This document shows positions 1-11,738 of a DNA stretch of 64,000 nucleotides, in pieces; the first letter of the stretch is position 1, and every line of letters starts with the position of its first letter. The DNA is from Thalassia testudinum (taxonomy: Eukaryota > Streptophyta > Magnoliopsida > Alismatales > Hydrocharitaceae): assembly GCA_037157565.1 (NCBI GenBank), contig JAZHRO010000012.1, positions 55,543,501 through 55,607,500 on the forward strand, read 5' to 3'. Under the pieces are notes generated by a model. It saw only the letters and a program-made list of their open reading frames with translations, searched no databases and had not been told where the DNA came from. A program made the position numbers and the translations under genes.

Positions 1-1890
1 CTCTCATTATTCAACGGTAACATTTTTTCTAATGGGCCTCTTTATGCATCATGGTAACAGCAGGAGCTCTTTTGCCTAATTCTCTCCAGTTGTTCCTACA
101 GTATCATGTTTATTGTTTGGTAGAAAGTACCAAGTGACACGCTTTACTTTTGCACAAATGATCTTTTTCTCAAGTTGGATGATGTAAAAATATTCCATCC
201 TTTAAGTTGCTTCATCTTTGCAAACTCCCAATCAGAATATCACCTAGTTAGGGTACGACTTCAAAATAGTTTTTCACTTCTCAGATTGTCTAGTTTAACT
301 GCTCGAAGTTGGTTTCAAATTCCCTGTAAAAAATTGGTTTCAAATTATCAACTATAGAAATGGTACGACTTATAATGTTCCTTTCTTAAGTATAAATTAG
401 GGTTCCATTACTTTCTGCCATTTGTTTGCGTTTAATATTGCTGGCTTTGACTTCTTTCCTGAATTCCTCTTCGCTGGTCATTGTTGTATTTATTTTTTTA
501 CTTCTCTGCAGAGAGGTGGCTAATGCACTTGCTTGAGAGATGCCTACAAAATTTAAACTAATTTTACTTCCATATAAATCGATTTCTTAGGCTCTAAATG
601 AGAGGAATGTTGCAAAATGGGAAGTTTGTCCTTTTTTTTTTTTCAAGATTTTGCTCATTATAATAAATAGCAAGTTACTGTCATATTCTTTTTTCAGATT
701 GTAAAACGTACTATTCATTATGAGAAGTAAATCTAGAACACGGTGACCATACTGATAGTCTGATGGATAAACACATGAAAAATAAACAATAAAGATGAAG
801 GGTATTTTATGTTGTTCAGAGTGTGAAAAATGCCCTCTATCAACTGTTGACTAACTCCATTTCCATTTTAAAAGAACACATGTGATATAAAAGTAAACAC
901 CTGAAAGATAACTAGCTGCAAATGCTAAATAGGTCACTTAATTGAGGCTTTTTATGGAGTTACGATAAGTGGGATTGTAGCATCACAAAATAATTGGATA
1001 TTAAAGCACTTTCATTCTGAAAAAATAATAATAATTTTAAAAAATCATATTTTTTGCCCCATGAGGGAAGAAGTTAAAGGTGCTCCTTTCTTTTCCTGAC
1101 CAACACCAACCATATATATATGGACTTCTAAACATGCAAACCGGTCAACACTTCCAAGCTTTTCCATATTCAGGAATAGGAACTTAAGACACAGACACAC
1201 TTGGGCCATAAATATGTCAAACCCATGTGCATGGCTCAGTCCTCGATTCTTGACTGGAAAAGAGGGAAAGCTCATAATTCTTTTAGAGATCTTTGTCACC
1301 GTGTCTAACATGTGGCGTCCATTTTTGCACCATCTTTCTGTATTTGATGTTTTGAAGTTGAACAATAGGACCTCTTCAAGGGATGAGGAAAAGGCTTGAC
1401 AGTAATCTGGATTCAATCCAGGGAAACACATACTTTGCTAAATTCTGATATTTCTTTGAACTATTGGGTGCATTTAAAAATGGAAATGCTATGCTATGCC
1501 ATTCCAGGGATGAGAAATTGCAGAAAATAAGAGTAAGTTCCAATAAGGTTTTAAAATGCCCCACAGTGGAATATTACCAAATGGACTACGAATCAGTATG
1601 TTGCCCTGCCAACAAAATTTTTTTAACTATTTAGTAGATGCAAAATTCACATCAACTTACATTGACTGGACAACCAAGTACAAATCTTCACAACCTCCAT
1701 CAGATTTAAAAGCTATTCACTAGCATACATTATAGCACCTGTTTTTGTTCATCTGATGAGAACCATGGTTTCTAGTTTACCTATAAACTGCATCTTTTCT
1801 CATTGCATCCATGTGCAACTCATATCTATGCTAAGAGACAGCAACTGTAGATTTTAAATATTTGGATTTGTAGAAACATAGGAAACACAC
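1..1890. other. Intergenic, AT-rich, no gene recognised
   Basis: AT-rich sequence downstream of the minus-strand calmodulin-binding protein gene. The longest open frame (minus, 1045-1431) has low-complexity composition, no recognisable domain and no conserved-looking start context. Parts may be introns or distal 3'UTR of the neighbouring gene. No RNA gene or repeat was recognised. Confidence 0.5.
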
Positions 1891-2119
1891 CTCTATATCC
1901 TGATTTGGTGGCTTTAGTTTCGCAAGAATTCTGCAACAAGGAGATGCACCTTGACCAAAAATCTGTGCAGTCAAAAATATCATGAATTACCAAAGGGAAG
2001 ATCATTGATGAGAATATGACTATGAATTAGGAAGTAATAACCTTTTCTTCTTTTTTTTTTTGAACAGGTTTTCAAAAAAAAATAGGAAGAAATAATGCTT
2101 ATACTTACTGCCTGCGCAG
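1891..2119 (-). other. Probable 3'UTR intron (1963-2108) and downstream exon (1891-1962)
   Basis: On the minus strand the stop codon at 2120-2122 is followed 11 bases later by a strong splice donor, A|GTAAGT (intron from 2108). An acceptor of the form TTTTGACTGCACAG ends at 1963. The 72-base block that follows (1962-1891) ends at a possible second donor, G|GTGTGT. These sites would put at least one intron in the 3'UTR of the calmodulin-binding protein gene. Introns after a stop codon can expose transcripts to nonsense-mediated decay, so this could be regulatory. The splice sites are seen; their use is inferred. Confidence 0.4.
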
Positions 2120-4675
2120 TCAATTACAAGCTCTTGTTGCTTTAGGCATGATAGATTCATATGCTTCAACCAGCAGTTCCACCTTCTTCTTCTGAGCCTT
2201 AGCCAACTGATCAATTAGTAGACGGAGTTTATGATCTATCATCCACTCCTCTGCATTTTTCCGGTCAAGCATCATCATTTGCCTGAGTTCGATTTTCCTC
2301 TGATTTTCCTCTTCAACTGTTGGAAGACAACTTGCCCTTGTCAGTTGCCTAATTGTTCTTAGCTTTTCAAAGCACTTCTTTATCAGGTTCTTTTTGATGC
2401 TTAATCTTGTTTCCAATTTGCTATTGGTCTGGGACGATGGTTCGGAAACTTCCATGACACCAGCAGTGGTTTCCTTTCCATCAATGGTTTCATGGCCACT
2501 GGGTAGATACTCTTCCAGCAGGAGCTCAATGTCAGCACGAAGGTACTCGTCTTCTGCCTGGCCTTCAAAGTCTGTTGAAAAGCACCCTTCTTCTTCTGGA
2601 AATTCAAGGTCCATTCCTAGATACTTCTTGGCTTCACTGATGATGTTTTCAGCACTTACATCTGATTCAGCTCTATCATCCATAGAGATGCTCTGATCTG
2701 TCCCAAGGCTAGGAACTGCTGCATGAACCTCTGGCTGACCGCTGGTATACTCAGTTTCATTATTACCAGTTTTGTGTCCATCACCATGTAGAAAATTCTG
2801 TTCGCTAATTTTCAGTTCCTCCGAAGCTTCACATTGAACAGAAAGATCTCTTCCTAAAAGTTCATTATCTTTGTCTGGAATGGCCCCATCCAGGATATCA
2901 TCTGATTTCATATTTTCAGCTTTGGTTGCTTCCTGTGCTGCTGCATTTTTGGCATTCTCAGAATTTTGATCCCCATGTGCAGTCATGATAGTGACCTCAT
3001 TATCATTGGATTGGAAGATGGCAGGTGCTTGTGCTGGCAGGTCATCCAGCACAAGTGTGTTGTTTGCGCTAATCAAAGCTCCACTAGCTAGAGCATAGTT
3101 TGCATCTGGTTGCAGTTGCTGCTTGCTTTCCTTCGCTTGAGTGGTAAGGATCTCGGTGGCATCTTTACTGTTCTTGAATTTATGATCTCCCTCAGCAATT
3201 ATGTGTGGTATAGCTTTGGCACTGACATCATGGAACTCTGCCATTTCTTCTTTCCACTGATTAGACATTGTCTCTGAAATCGATGCTCTGCTCTCTTCTT
3301 CAGGATAGTTCTTGCTCATCCCACACAGTTTGTTAAAGATGCCATTGTCAAACAACCACCTGTTGCTATCTTTTGCCATTACATCAACTTCACTTTCGGT
3401 GGGCGTGGATTCATTATCAGATTCTACTGCCACCAGAAAGTCCCTGATAATGTCTACCTCTGAGTTGGAGAATTCGCTGTCTTGATCAACTTGCTCTTCG
3501 AAACTCATCGACATACTGCATGTGTCTGGATGGGTGATTTGATCACTTCCAGCTCTATCTTTGCTGTCCAGAAAACCATCATCCTCGTCATTATTAAATA
3601 CTGATGCCACTCGAACTGTAGTTTGCAAACCACGTTTCTCAACAGAAACTTCCTTATCCAAAGCTGAGACTGCTGAGGCAGATTTTGCCGGGAGAGGCAT
3701 ATGCTGATCGACTTTTCTGACACCCCTTTTTCTAGAGGCTGTAACTTCTGAGGCAGATTCAGCACCGAGCATCATATGCCTGTCAGTATCAGACTTCTTG
3801 TCGACTTTCCTGACACCCCTTTTTCTTGGTACTGATGAGGATACACCTCTCACCCTGAAGCTCCTCTGGGCTTTGATGGAAACCTTCCTCCTCAAGAACG
3901 GGTGCTTCACGGTAGGTGGGTTCTCATGCGCATTCAGAGAGCAACAAGAATAGGAACATACCTTCTTGACAGTGCTCCCACCATGCGTTACCTCCAATTC
4001 TTGTGGAAAGGCAGCATCTTTCAAGGTGGATGAACAAGTGGGCCCACAAGTGTGTCCATGCTTGTGGCATAGGGTGTTTCCAGGGATTGCCATTCTGGAA
4101 GGCCTCAACTGCCTTACGTTTGGCTTTCTTTGCAAGGCCTTCACCGGCTTGGATTGCCCAGAAGCCACTGGAGGGCCCCTTGGGGGACTCGAGGTACTTG
4201 CATCCTTAGTGTCTAGAGTTTTTTGTTTTGTTTCATCAGGGCAGGGCTTCTGGGTACTTATTCCTGAGTCCCTTGGCAAAGGAGTTTGTTTGGTTTCATC
4301 GGAGAAGGGGTTGTGGGTACTTATCTCCGAGTCCTTAGCCTTAGGAATTTGTTTGGTTTCATCAGAGCAGGGCTTGTGGGTACATACCTCTGAGCATTCC
4401 TTTCTTGCCTTGGTGTTCTTGGTGGGCTTCATGTAATTTCGGGATGGATCTTTTGCGGGTCGCGACAGCTTTGCTTGTTTGTGGAGTTGTTCGGGCTTCG
4501 AGCTCAGCTTACCAAGATGATCAGCTGGTTTTCTTGGCGGCAAGCTCAGCGTAGTGAGATGATCACTGGATTTTCTTGGACCAAGGCCACTTCTGGGGGA
4601 CAACACCTCCTTCTCCATCTTCTTTCGATCACGAGCTGCTCCTTTATCAGCACTTTGATGAGGAGAGATATCCAT
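2120..4675 (-). CDS. Plant calmodulin-binding domain protein (PICBP-like)
   Basis: An uninterrupted 851-residue frame. The C-terminal block (about residues 757-851) matches the plant calmodulin-binding domain (Pfam CaM_binding, PF07839). It is basic and amphipathic, with DRKNAEEWM, LRLLIDQLAKAQKKKVELL and VEAYESIMP typical of the family. A second family hallmark lies at about 211-250 (CSSTLKDAAFPQELEV, then VCSYSCCSLNAHE). The middle (about 350-740) is acidic, low in complexity and probably disordered. Known family members bind Ca2+/calmodulin and are linked to defence signalling (PICBP). The specific role here is inferred. The first ATG gives a plausible basic N-terminus with no signal peptide or membrane segment. 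The N-terminal half carries tandem duplications (see the repeat entries). It is the only intact gene in the window. Confidence 0.88.
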   Translation of the reverse strand: MDISPHQSADKGAARDRKKMEKEVLSPRSGLGPRKSSDHLTTLSLPPRKPADHLGKLSSKPEQLHKQAKLSRPAKDPSRNYMKPTKNTKARKECSEVCTHKPCSDETKQIPKAKDSEISTHNPFSDETKQTPLPRDSGISTQKPCPDETKQKTLDTKDASTSSPPRGPPVASGQSKPVKALQRKPNVRQLRPSRMAIPGNTLCHKHGHTCGPTCSSTLKDAAFPQELEVTHGGSTVKKVCSYSCCSLNAHENPPTVKHPFLRRKVSIKAQRSFRVRGVSSSVPRKRGVRKVDKKSDTDRHMMLGAESASEVTASRKRGVRKVDQHMPLPAKSASAVSALDKEVSVEKRGLQTTVRVASVFNNDEDDGFLDSKDRAGSDQITHPDTCSMSMSFEEQVDQDSEFSNSEVDIIRDFLVAVESDNESTPTESEVDVMAKDSNRWLFDNGIFNKLCGMSKNYPEEESRASISETMSNQWKEEMAEFHDVSAKAIPHIIAEGDHKFKNSKDATEILTTQAKESKQQLQPDANYALASGALISANNTLVLDDLPAQAPAIFQSNDNEVTIMTAHGDQNSENAKNAAAQEATKAENMKSDDILDGAIPDKDNELLGRDLSVQCEASEELKISEQNFLHGDGHKTGNNETEYTSGQPEVHAAVPSLGTDQSISMDDRAESDVSAENIISEAKKYLGMDLEFPEEEGCFSTDFEGQAEDEYLRADIELLLEEYLPSGHETIDGKETTAGVMEVSEPSSQTNSKLETRLSIKKNLIKKCFEKLRTIRQLTRASCLPTVEEENQRKIELRQMMMLDRKNAEEWMIDHKLRLLIDQLAKAQKKKVELLVEAYESIMPKATRACN
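3707..3829 (-). repeat. Two tandem ~30-residue coding repeats in the calmodulin-binding protein
   Basis: Residues about 283-323 contain two copies of RKRGVRKVD separated by about 30 residues. Each is followed by a similar tail (HMMLGAESASEV versus HMPLPAKSASAV). The basic motif looks like a bipartite nuclear-localisation or nucleic-acid-contact patch duplicated in place. Confidence 0.75.
4190..4387 (-). repeat. Three tandem ~22-residue coding repeats in the calmodulin-binding protein
   Basis: Residues about 97-162 contain three imperfect units around a THKPCSDETKQ / THNPFSDETKQ / TQKPCPDETKQ core, each followed by a charged linker (KDSEI, RDSGI, TKDA). The same unit is visible in the DNA as three spaced copies of a GGGTAC-containing phrase on the plus strand. 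Confidence 0.8.
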
Positions 4676-6077
4676 GAATTGATGGTGAAGAGTTGGAAGG
4701 GATCCAAAAACTGGTGTATGTTTGGGATGCTGAGGGAGGTGTTGATTGGTAGGTGTAAGCTAAAGGTTTTGCAGATGGATTCAAAGTGTTCAGTTCGTAG
4801 CACGGATCAAAGAAGACTTGAAGGTGGAATGTTCTGCAAGGACTTGATGTTAGGAAATGGATGGTCCCTGCCTGTGTTTGTTGACGAAGGTGATCTAACT
4901 GGAAGGTGGGTGGTGGGAAGCCAAACCAAAGCAGCTGAGGGAGGCTTTGACCGTTTTGATCCGTTATGTGGGGATTGTGTTGGTCTTTCCCTCATCTCCC
5001 TACCTCTTTTTTTTTTTTTTTTTTTAATTTCAGTAAATGTGCCGCGTTTGGACGTAAGGTTGCTTATGTGGGTAACTTTCGATTTTTATATTGAATCTGA
5101 ATTTTGTGATGCGGGGATAGGTGGGAAACATTGATTGAACCGGTTGACTTCGATGGATTTTTGAGTAAATTGCATAGAGGCCATTTGGAGTATCTGAGGA
5201 TCCAGAAGCGTCCTTGAAGTTCCAAGGCAAGCAACTCAGTCCTTGAGGTCTTGCTTACATAAAATATTTATCTTTTGATGAGTTTCTTCATCAGTAGCAA
5301 TTGGACCACAGCATTCTATGACAAATACACATTCTGTAAGGTGAGAGAAAGTGAGTGGCTAATTCATTAGACAGTTAACTAGTTGAGTAATCAACTTTTT
5401 GGGTCTTATCATTTTCAAGATCGCAGGTCAGTTATTTATCTCAATAGGTTGAAGTGGTTGGAGAGGCGTTAAATTCTAAATCGCAAGATACAGTTCCTCT
5501 TCCTAGACGTAGGAACGTGTAACTGGACATAAAACTCTTCTATCTGTTTCTCCAGAAAAATAAATATTTCCGAAAAAAATGATCTGTTCTATCCTTTTTT
5601 TATTCTTTCTCTTCACTCGTACTAATCCGCTCACTCGAATTTTATTAGTGGAAGTGATAGCGAAACGAGGAATGAAGTGAAAAGCAGTGAAATGAGGCTC
5701 GTCTCCATTGCGTCTGACTCACATCTTATTCCTTCTCTATATCTTACAACTCACATTGTGATTTAGACTGAGATGAGTGGAACGAGTAAGCTTGCGATTA
5801 GAGATCGCTCATTGAACTTGCAAACCCGCTACTCATGCTTGATCCAAGAAAATAGTCCAAAAAGTGGGAAACCATGATCCGCCTCTGAATTCGCACACAA
5901 GTGATTTTAGTATACATCTAAAACGCACCAATATCGAGGAAAACTAAAAAATTTATGTTTATATCCATCTTCGTTGAAATTCGGAATTTGGGACCTATAT
6001 CCATATTATATATATTCACCAGTATTTCAAATATTTATGGATATCTTTGTACGGTTGCGAATGAATTAAAATAACGT
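4676..6077. other. Upstream region of the calmodulin-binding gene; no other gene seen
   Basis: It holds the presumed 5'UTR and promoter of the minus-strand gene. A T-run of about 20 lies at 5008-5027. I could not place a convincing TATA box or transcription start. From about 5250 the sequence becomes AT-rich intergenic DNA with no recognised features. Confidence 0.4.
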
Positions 6078-6809
6078 GAGATTTGTTATGGAGTGAGTCT
6101 TATTATATTAAAAAAATTATATTATTTTAAATTAAAATAGATAGATAATAAATTATATTTATATAAGTGGTAAATAATTTCATATCAGTAATAAATTATT
6201 TTATATCGATGATAAATTATTTGAAGTGATTTTACATCGGTATAAAATGAGATTACATCAGTGTAAAATAATTTTACATCGGTGTAAAATTATTCTGAAA
6301 GTGATATGTTGATTTTGTATCAGTGCAAAGCGATTTTGCATATTTGCAAAGTGATTTTGATATATAAGTTTTGATTTAGGATTTAAGATTTAGGTTTATG
6401 GAAATTGATTTTACCTATTAGAAATAATTTTTCACTTGAAAAATGACTTCTCACTTTAGGGTTTAAAGTTTAGGATTTAGAGAACACTAAAGACTAAATC
6501 CTAAGGTGAAAAATTATTTTTCAAGTAAAAAATTACTCATAAGTGAAGAAATACTTGAAATTTAATTTTAGATTATATCGATGTAAAGTAAGATTGCGTC
6601 AATGTAAAATTATTCCGAAGATATTATGATAGTTTTACATCAATGTAAAATAATTTTACATAGGTGAAATAATTTCGAATTTGATTTGAGTGTCTACACA
6701 CGTATAAAAAATATTTATTAATTTTAAAATAATAAATCCCATTACATATGAATATTTTTTACATGAAAAGAAGAAACGTGAAATGATGACTACCGTAACA
6801 AATTCTATA
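6078..6809. mobile_element. AT-rich fold-back (MITE-like) element, copy 1
   Basis: The left end reads GAGATTTGTTATGGAGTGAG and the right end, in reverse complement, GAATTTGTTACGGTAGT, an imperfect terminal inverted repeat. The interior is a chain of small hairpins such as TTTTACA-TCGG-TGTAAAA. It also has a large palindromic centre (about 6415-6540) in which a phrase around TTTTTCACTTGAAAAATGA and GGTTTAAAGTTTAGGATTTAG returns inverted. No transposase is present. A related copy in inverted orientation lies at about 40570-41125. Exact ends and target duplication were not established. Confidence 0.45.
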
Positions 6810-8965
6810 CATCATTTTTCAGATTTATTTTATTATTTTATTTTATTTATTTTTTTTTTCAAGCCCACCACGTCCGCATCCTTACACTTAAATGTACTCA
6901 CATCGCCATTGTACGTTAAAATGAATCTCAATCCTCGTCAAAGAAAATAAATCTCATCATATTTAATTGGCCGTAGTCAATGGAGCATACCAATTAAATG
7001 AAGGGTGCTAGTTGATGGACACGTGTCCCGTGGATACCGCCCCATCTCATTTGTCCATATCGATGCAGAATTTGTATCTGCCCCCTTCCTAGCCACTTTT
7101 CCCTTCGCATATCCATTTGGTCCTTTTTTCGCAACGGAAATCTCCGTTCGAGAGGAGTCAGGCGGGACAACTCCTTCTGGAAGGGTTACATTGAAATCCA
7201 TCTTGAAGTTCGAGGGTATTCTTGTTATTTCGAATATTGATATGTAGAATATAGTTCGAGGTACGTTGTACCAAGGCCATGTACGTTTCACCGTGGGCTG
7301 AGTTATGAGGCCATCGGGTGTGGAGGGAGTTGGGACGCTTTTGCTCCATAAGATATCACCATGTTGTAACTCGTTCTTCCAAAGTCATACTTAGACAACG
7401 TGTCTGCTTGCCGTCCATGTCTGTCAAGATACAGGAAAAAGGATCTCGTTGGATGTTTGACTCAGAGATGCCCAAATAAACTGTGAAATTATACGAGCGT
7501 TTAACCAAAATCAATGTCAAGCGAGATCTGATATGATATATCCATTCGAGATGTTTGCTCTGTCATAATAGATCTATTGTGATGATAGATCTTACTTAAC
7601 CTATTGGGATGGTACCCTTTCAACAAATTTGACTCAAATATCTTAAACAATGGATCTTACATAACGTTAATTTTGGCTAAGCATTTAGATAATTTTATAG
7701 TTATTTAGATGTTTAGGAATACAACGTCTAGAAAAGTTTATTTTCCTGTAGTTTATATGCGATAAAGTGTTCTGTTTGTTTTTGTGTCAAATGCATCATC
7801 TTCATCTTGATATTGATGAGATCCTTGTGTCTCATTACTAACAAGATCCATATGCATGTGAGACTGTAAAAAAAGCTCGAACTTGATAAGCTCAACTTAG
7901 GCTAGCCACGATAAGGGTTTGTGAGTATGGCTCAATAACTTAAAGAGTCGAACCCAAAGATCAAAAATCAAGCTTGAACACTTAATGAGTTGAGCCAAGC
8001 TTAGGTGAGCTTAACTCAGTAAGCACTTCATCTCAATAAGAATTGGCTTGAATGCATGTATCTATGTGTCTGCCAATAGCAAGTTGTAGCACTTGTGGCC
8101 TACCATTTTTTAAGACAAGTAGCCATTATAATGTGCTTGGTAAAGTGTACATATATAATTTTAAAGTATATGAAATCCACACTCTAGGAATTAATGCGTG
8201 GTACATAATACTAATCGGATTTTATCAGCATCTCAAGGAAACTACAACTAAAGGTATCAAAAAAAAATCTAAACTTGATAAGCTACCTCAAGTTGAGGCT
8301 TAGACTCTTTGATAACTTGCAAGTCTTACTCCATTGCTTAACTAATCGAACTCAAGGCCCAAAAATTGAGCTCGATAGCTTGATTGACTCGTTGGGCTTG
8401 GTAGACGACCCTCTATGTACGATTAACACCACTGCCCTTTCAAAAAGAATGGCTGAAGTGGATGTATGCTTATGAATTTTCCTTCTTATTGTTGAACTCA
8501 ATATTCTAGTAAAAACATGTAAATGCATGCAAGGATACAAGAACGGATGCCCAAAATATAGCATAGAAGATAGAAAACAGCACTTTGACTGAATGGGTGT
8601 AACTTAGTTTAGAAGGATTGCCTGACAATGATTAGTTATATTTGTTGATATCTTTAAAAGTTATGATGATGATATAAAATTGTCGCTAACTTTTCTTATA
8701 TATAATAAATAGAGGGATGTCACATTATTGGATTTCAATGAAAATCATTTCTTCGCTTTCATGATGTTATAAAGTACACATTTTAAGGACGATAATCTGT
8801 AACTATTTTGCATTCACCGATAAATAAAGTTTAATTGATATTTTATTAACGTGGCATAACAATAAAAAAATGTACATGGCAGTGACGGTCATGATAGGCC
8901 GACATTTATTGATGTTGGTGAAGAATAAGACGGTCATTAGGAAAGTACGTATTATATCGACAGTT
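6810..8965. other. AT-rich intergenic DNA, no gene recognised
   Basis: Between 7870 and 8400 there are dispersed AGCTCGAACTTGATAAGCT-like phrases in both orientations, a common kind of non-coding plant repeat. No coding frame with recognisable content was seen. Confidence 0.45.
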
Positions 8966-11720
8966 TGTTATGATTCGGTTCCTGAATCTTTATAGGAAAT
9001 GGGATCGGATCGACTCGACTGATCCCAAGATCCAATCGTCTAATGAGAAAGTAACCAAAAAATAGTAAAATAAATCATATTTACCATGCAAGTTACTAAC
9101 AGTAATAAAAGTATAGCAGTAAAAAAATAAATTACTACAGTACACACCACCATAATAGTAGGAAAGTAAACGAGTACAGGAATATAAGGTCACAATGAAA
9201 GAGTACAGAAGTGTAATAAACTACTCACTACAACAAGAACGAAGTATAACAGAAAGCTAAAACTACTTGACTCTACTGGACCCAGTACTCTCTACAGCCG
9301 TAAGCTCTGGCTGCTCAACACCTGGACCTGAAAAGGTTATGAGAACAAAATGTCAGCGAATGCTGAGTGGCAACCAACTACTAAAGCAGTAAAGGTGGAC
9401 AGGTAGCTGTTGTTTTTCAATTTCTTTCTTTAACTAATTATTCTTTTTTTCACCACTTGGTTTATTTATCAAGTCTCTTTCTTGATCTCGAATGTTCCTC
9501 GTGGGAACGATCTTGATTGCAGTCTTTTCCGAAGAGTAGAAGTAGCACGTGGTGCTCTCCTGGCCGGGAGAGTTCCCCGTGGTGGTCCTACACCTAGTCA
9601 ACCACCCCAAGGTCACGGACAGACGTAACGGTGACTACGGCACACGCGATAAGCGTACGGGTAGCTATCCCGCACTGGCACGCAGTCAGTCGTTTCCGTT
9701 AGCGGGTGCGCCCAAAGCACAGCACGGAACCAGGAGAGGGCATAGTCCTCTCAGTAACAGGGGTCTAGCTCCTAAGAACCAAACAGGGGTCTCGCCCCTC
9801 CACAATCCGCGCACCCTCGCCTGACTACCCTGGTTTGCCCAGTGGGCCTAACAAGTCGATGTAGACCGACTAGCTGAACCCCAGGCCCCATGGGGTGGCT
9901 AGCTCTCTCCCTACACTAGTAGCTCTCCCTGGTACAGTGTACACAATGGTCAAAAAGTCGGTACAAAGTGGCCAATCCTAACCCCGGGTCCCAACCCTAG
10001 GGTGGCTAGCTCCGCCCTGCACTAAACAGGAGGATAGTCGTTCTCCTTAGTACTCCGTACTCAAGAGCCAGCTCACTTCCCCATTCATATTTCCAGTTCC
10101 ATTCCATTTATTTCCAGGAGCTCTACTCCTAATCCCCCGTAGGGTTCATTTTCATGTTTCTCAGGCCAAGCCACACCAGGTTTCATCATTTCTATGTCCG
10201 TTTCTCAGGTTCTACACATGTAACATGTAACTTTATTGTTCACATTCCAGGTTTATTCACAGGTAGCTCATGTTTCCAACATTCAATCTTCCATTTCCAG
10301 TTCATATACATGCATCTCATATTATGGCATTTAATGTAAACAACAGGAATTTACATACAACAGTTTGCTAACACAAGTACTTTACATTTCACAGGCAGTT
10401 GTTATTCAGTTACAGGAAATTGTTATTATTCTATCTACTCATCCAAGACTGCAATCCATACATTCCATACAAATATTCCAGTGTTTCTAGTCCTAGGATT
10501 CATGCCATACTCCAGGATCTAACATTTATTCTACATATGCATTCATGTTTGTAATTAAATTAGGGGAAGCCACTCTACCAATAAACCCAGGAGTAGTGGG
10601 GGCTTGATCGGCAGGTCCACGTGCTTCAGCAAAGCCCAAATTCGCAACGGAACGAGGTCTTACCACAACGATCAATCACAAGAGACTACTCAGAACAGAA
10701 TAAAAAGTATTCCAACAAGTAGCGGGAATTATACGGGAAACAACGGTATCTTAATTGCGGAGATCGAACCTCAAACGAACCCTAAACAGGTCAAAAACAG
10801 AAATTCTGATTCACATCAGACGTCTGCAACACCTTTCAGACGTCTTAAAAGAGTCCAGAACCATACCTCACTCCTGCACCACTCCTCAGATGTCTAGGAA
10901 CTCTGCTGGACTGTCTGGACCCAGTTTCAGACGTCTGACCACCTCTTCGGACATCTGGAAATGCTTCCCGTCGTCTGGTGCCTCGCCCAGACGTGTGAAC
11001 TGCGTGGGAGGGCGTGTCCCACGCCTTCTCGAAGCGAATCTTGCACACGTCAACGAAAATCTCCTCAATATGGCACGAAACAGTGCCTCGGCGAAACAAC
11101 CTACATGGCCGTATCCGCAAAGAAGGTGTACATCGTGAAACTTACCTCTCAGCCGTCTGGAACCTCCTCCAGACGTCGTCTACGTCATCTGGACGTCGAC
11201 CTAGACGTCTGATTCTGGAAAATCCTAGAGTCAGAACCTTCGCCTTCTTGCGCTGCGCGTGGCCGCTCCACGCCCGCTTGCCTGCTGCTCCGGCTGCAGC
11301 AGTGTCGAGGAGGACCTCCCCGACGCACCTCTCCACCTCACGCACGCGCCGACCGACCGTGAGCTCTCCGGCGAGCTCCCACACGAGCTCACACGCTTGC
11401 TCTCCTTTCTTCCCCTCGCTGCTCCTCCTCTCCTCCCACGCCGCTCACGCCCACTACTCGCCACTCACTGCTCTCGCTAGAGGAAGGAGAAGGGTGGCTG
11501 GAGGTGGGGTGAACGAGGGAGAGGAGGGAGTTTAAATAAGGTGCTGGGTTAGGGTTTTGCATCATCGAGAGGAGAGAGAGAGAGAGAAGAAAACAAGGTT
11601 GCGTACTGTCTGCGCATAGCACGCGCACAGACGCGAGGACGTACATGAAAATTTTGATTTCCAGACGTCTGACCCAAGTCCCAGACGTCTTAAAGGGCTC
11701 TAACAGTACGGGTCTTAACA
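8966..11720 (-). repeat. Element A 3' LTR (2755 bp)
   Basis: In element sense it begins TGTTAAGACCCG and ends in TAACA. A TATA box (TATTTAAA) lies only about 185 bp into the LTR, so U3 is very short and the R/U5 leader about 2.5 kb. GACGTC palindromes cluster at about 11660-11695, upstream of TATA, and at about 10800-11215 in the leader. A GC-rich stretch (11230-11500) lies between. Open frames in this LTR are by-products of GC-rich sequence. Confidence 0.92.
11531..11538 (-). promoter_or_regulatory. TATA box of element A 3' LTR
   Basis: TATTTAAA on the minus strand, about 185 bp from the LTR start. The same box appears in the other LTR copy at 29098-29105. Its position defines the U3/R boundary approximately. 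Confidence 0.6.
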
Positions 11721-11738
11721 ACATAACAAACTCAAAGG

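Noticed and set aside
1045..1431. 128-codon minus-strand frame
   Set aside because: No recognisable domain, AT-rich context and no partner exons. Could be chance.
9549..9824. 91-codon antisense frame, recurring in the LTRs of A (27120-27395) and B (minus, 25215-25517)
   Set aside because: It recurs because the LTR sequence is conserved. It starts with GTG rather than ATG, has no domain, and is not kept open in every copy.
11014..11535. 173-codon plus-strand frame
   Set aside because: Antisense in the 3' LTR of A, GC-rich and low in complexity, without support in the other LTR.
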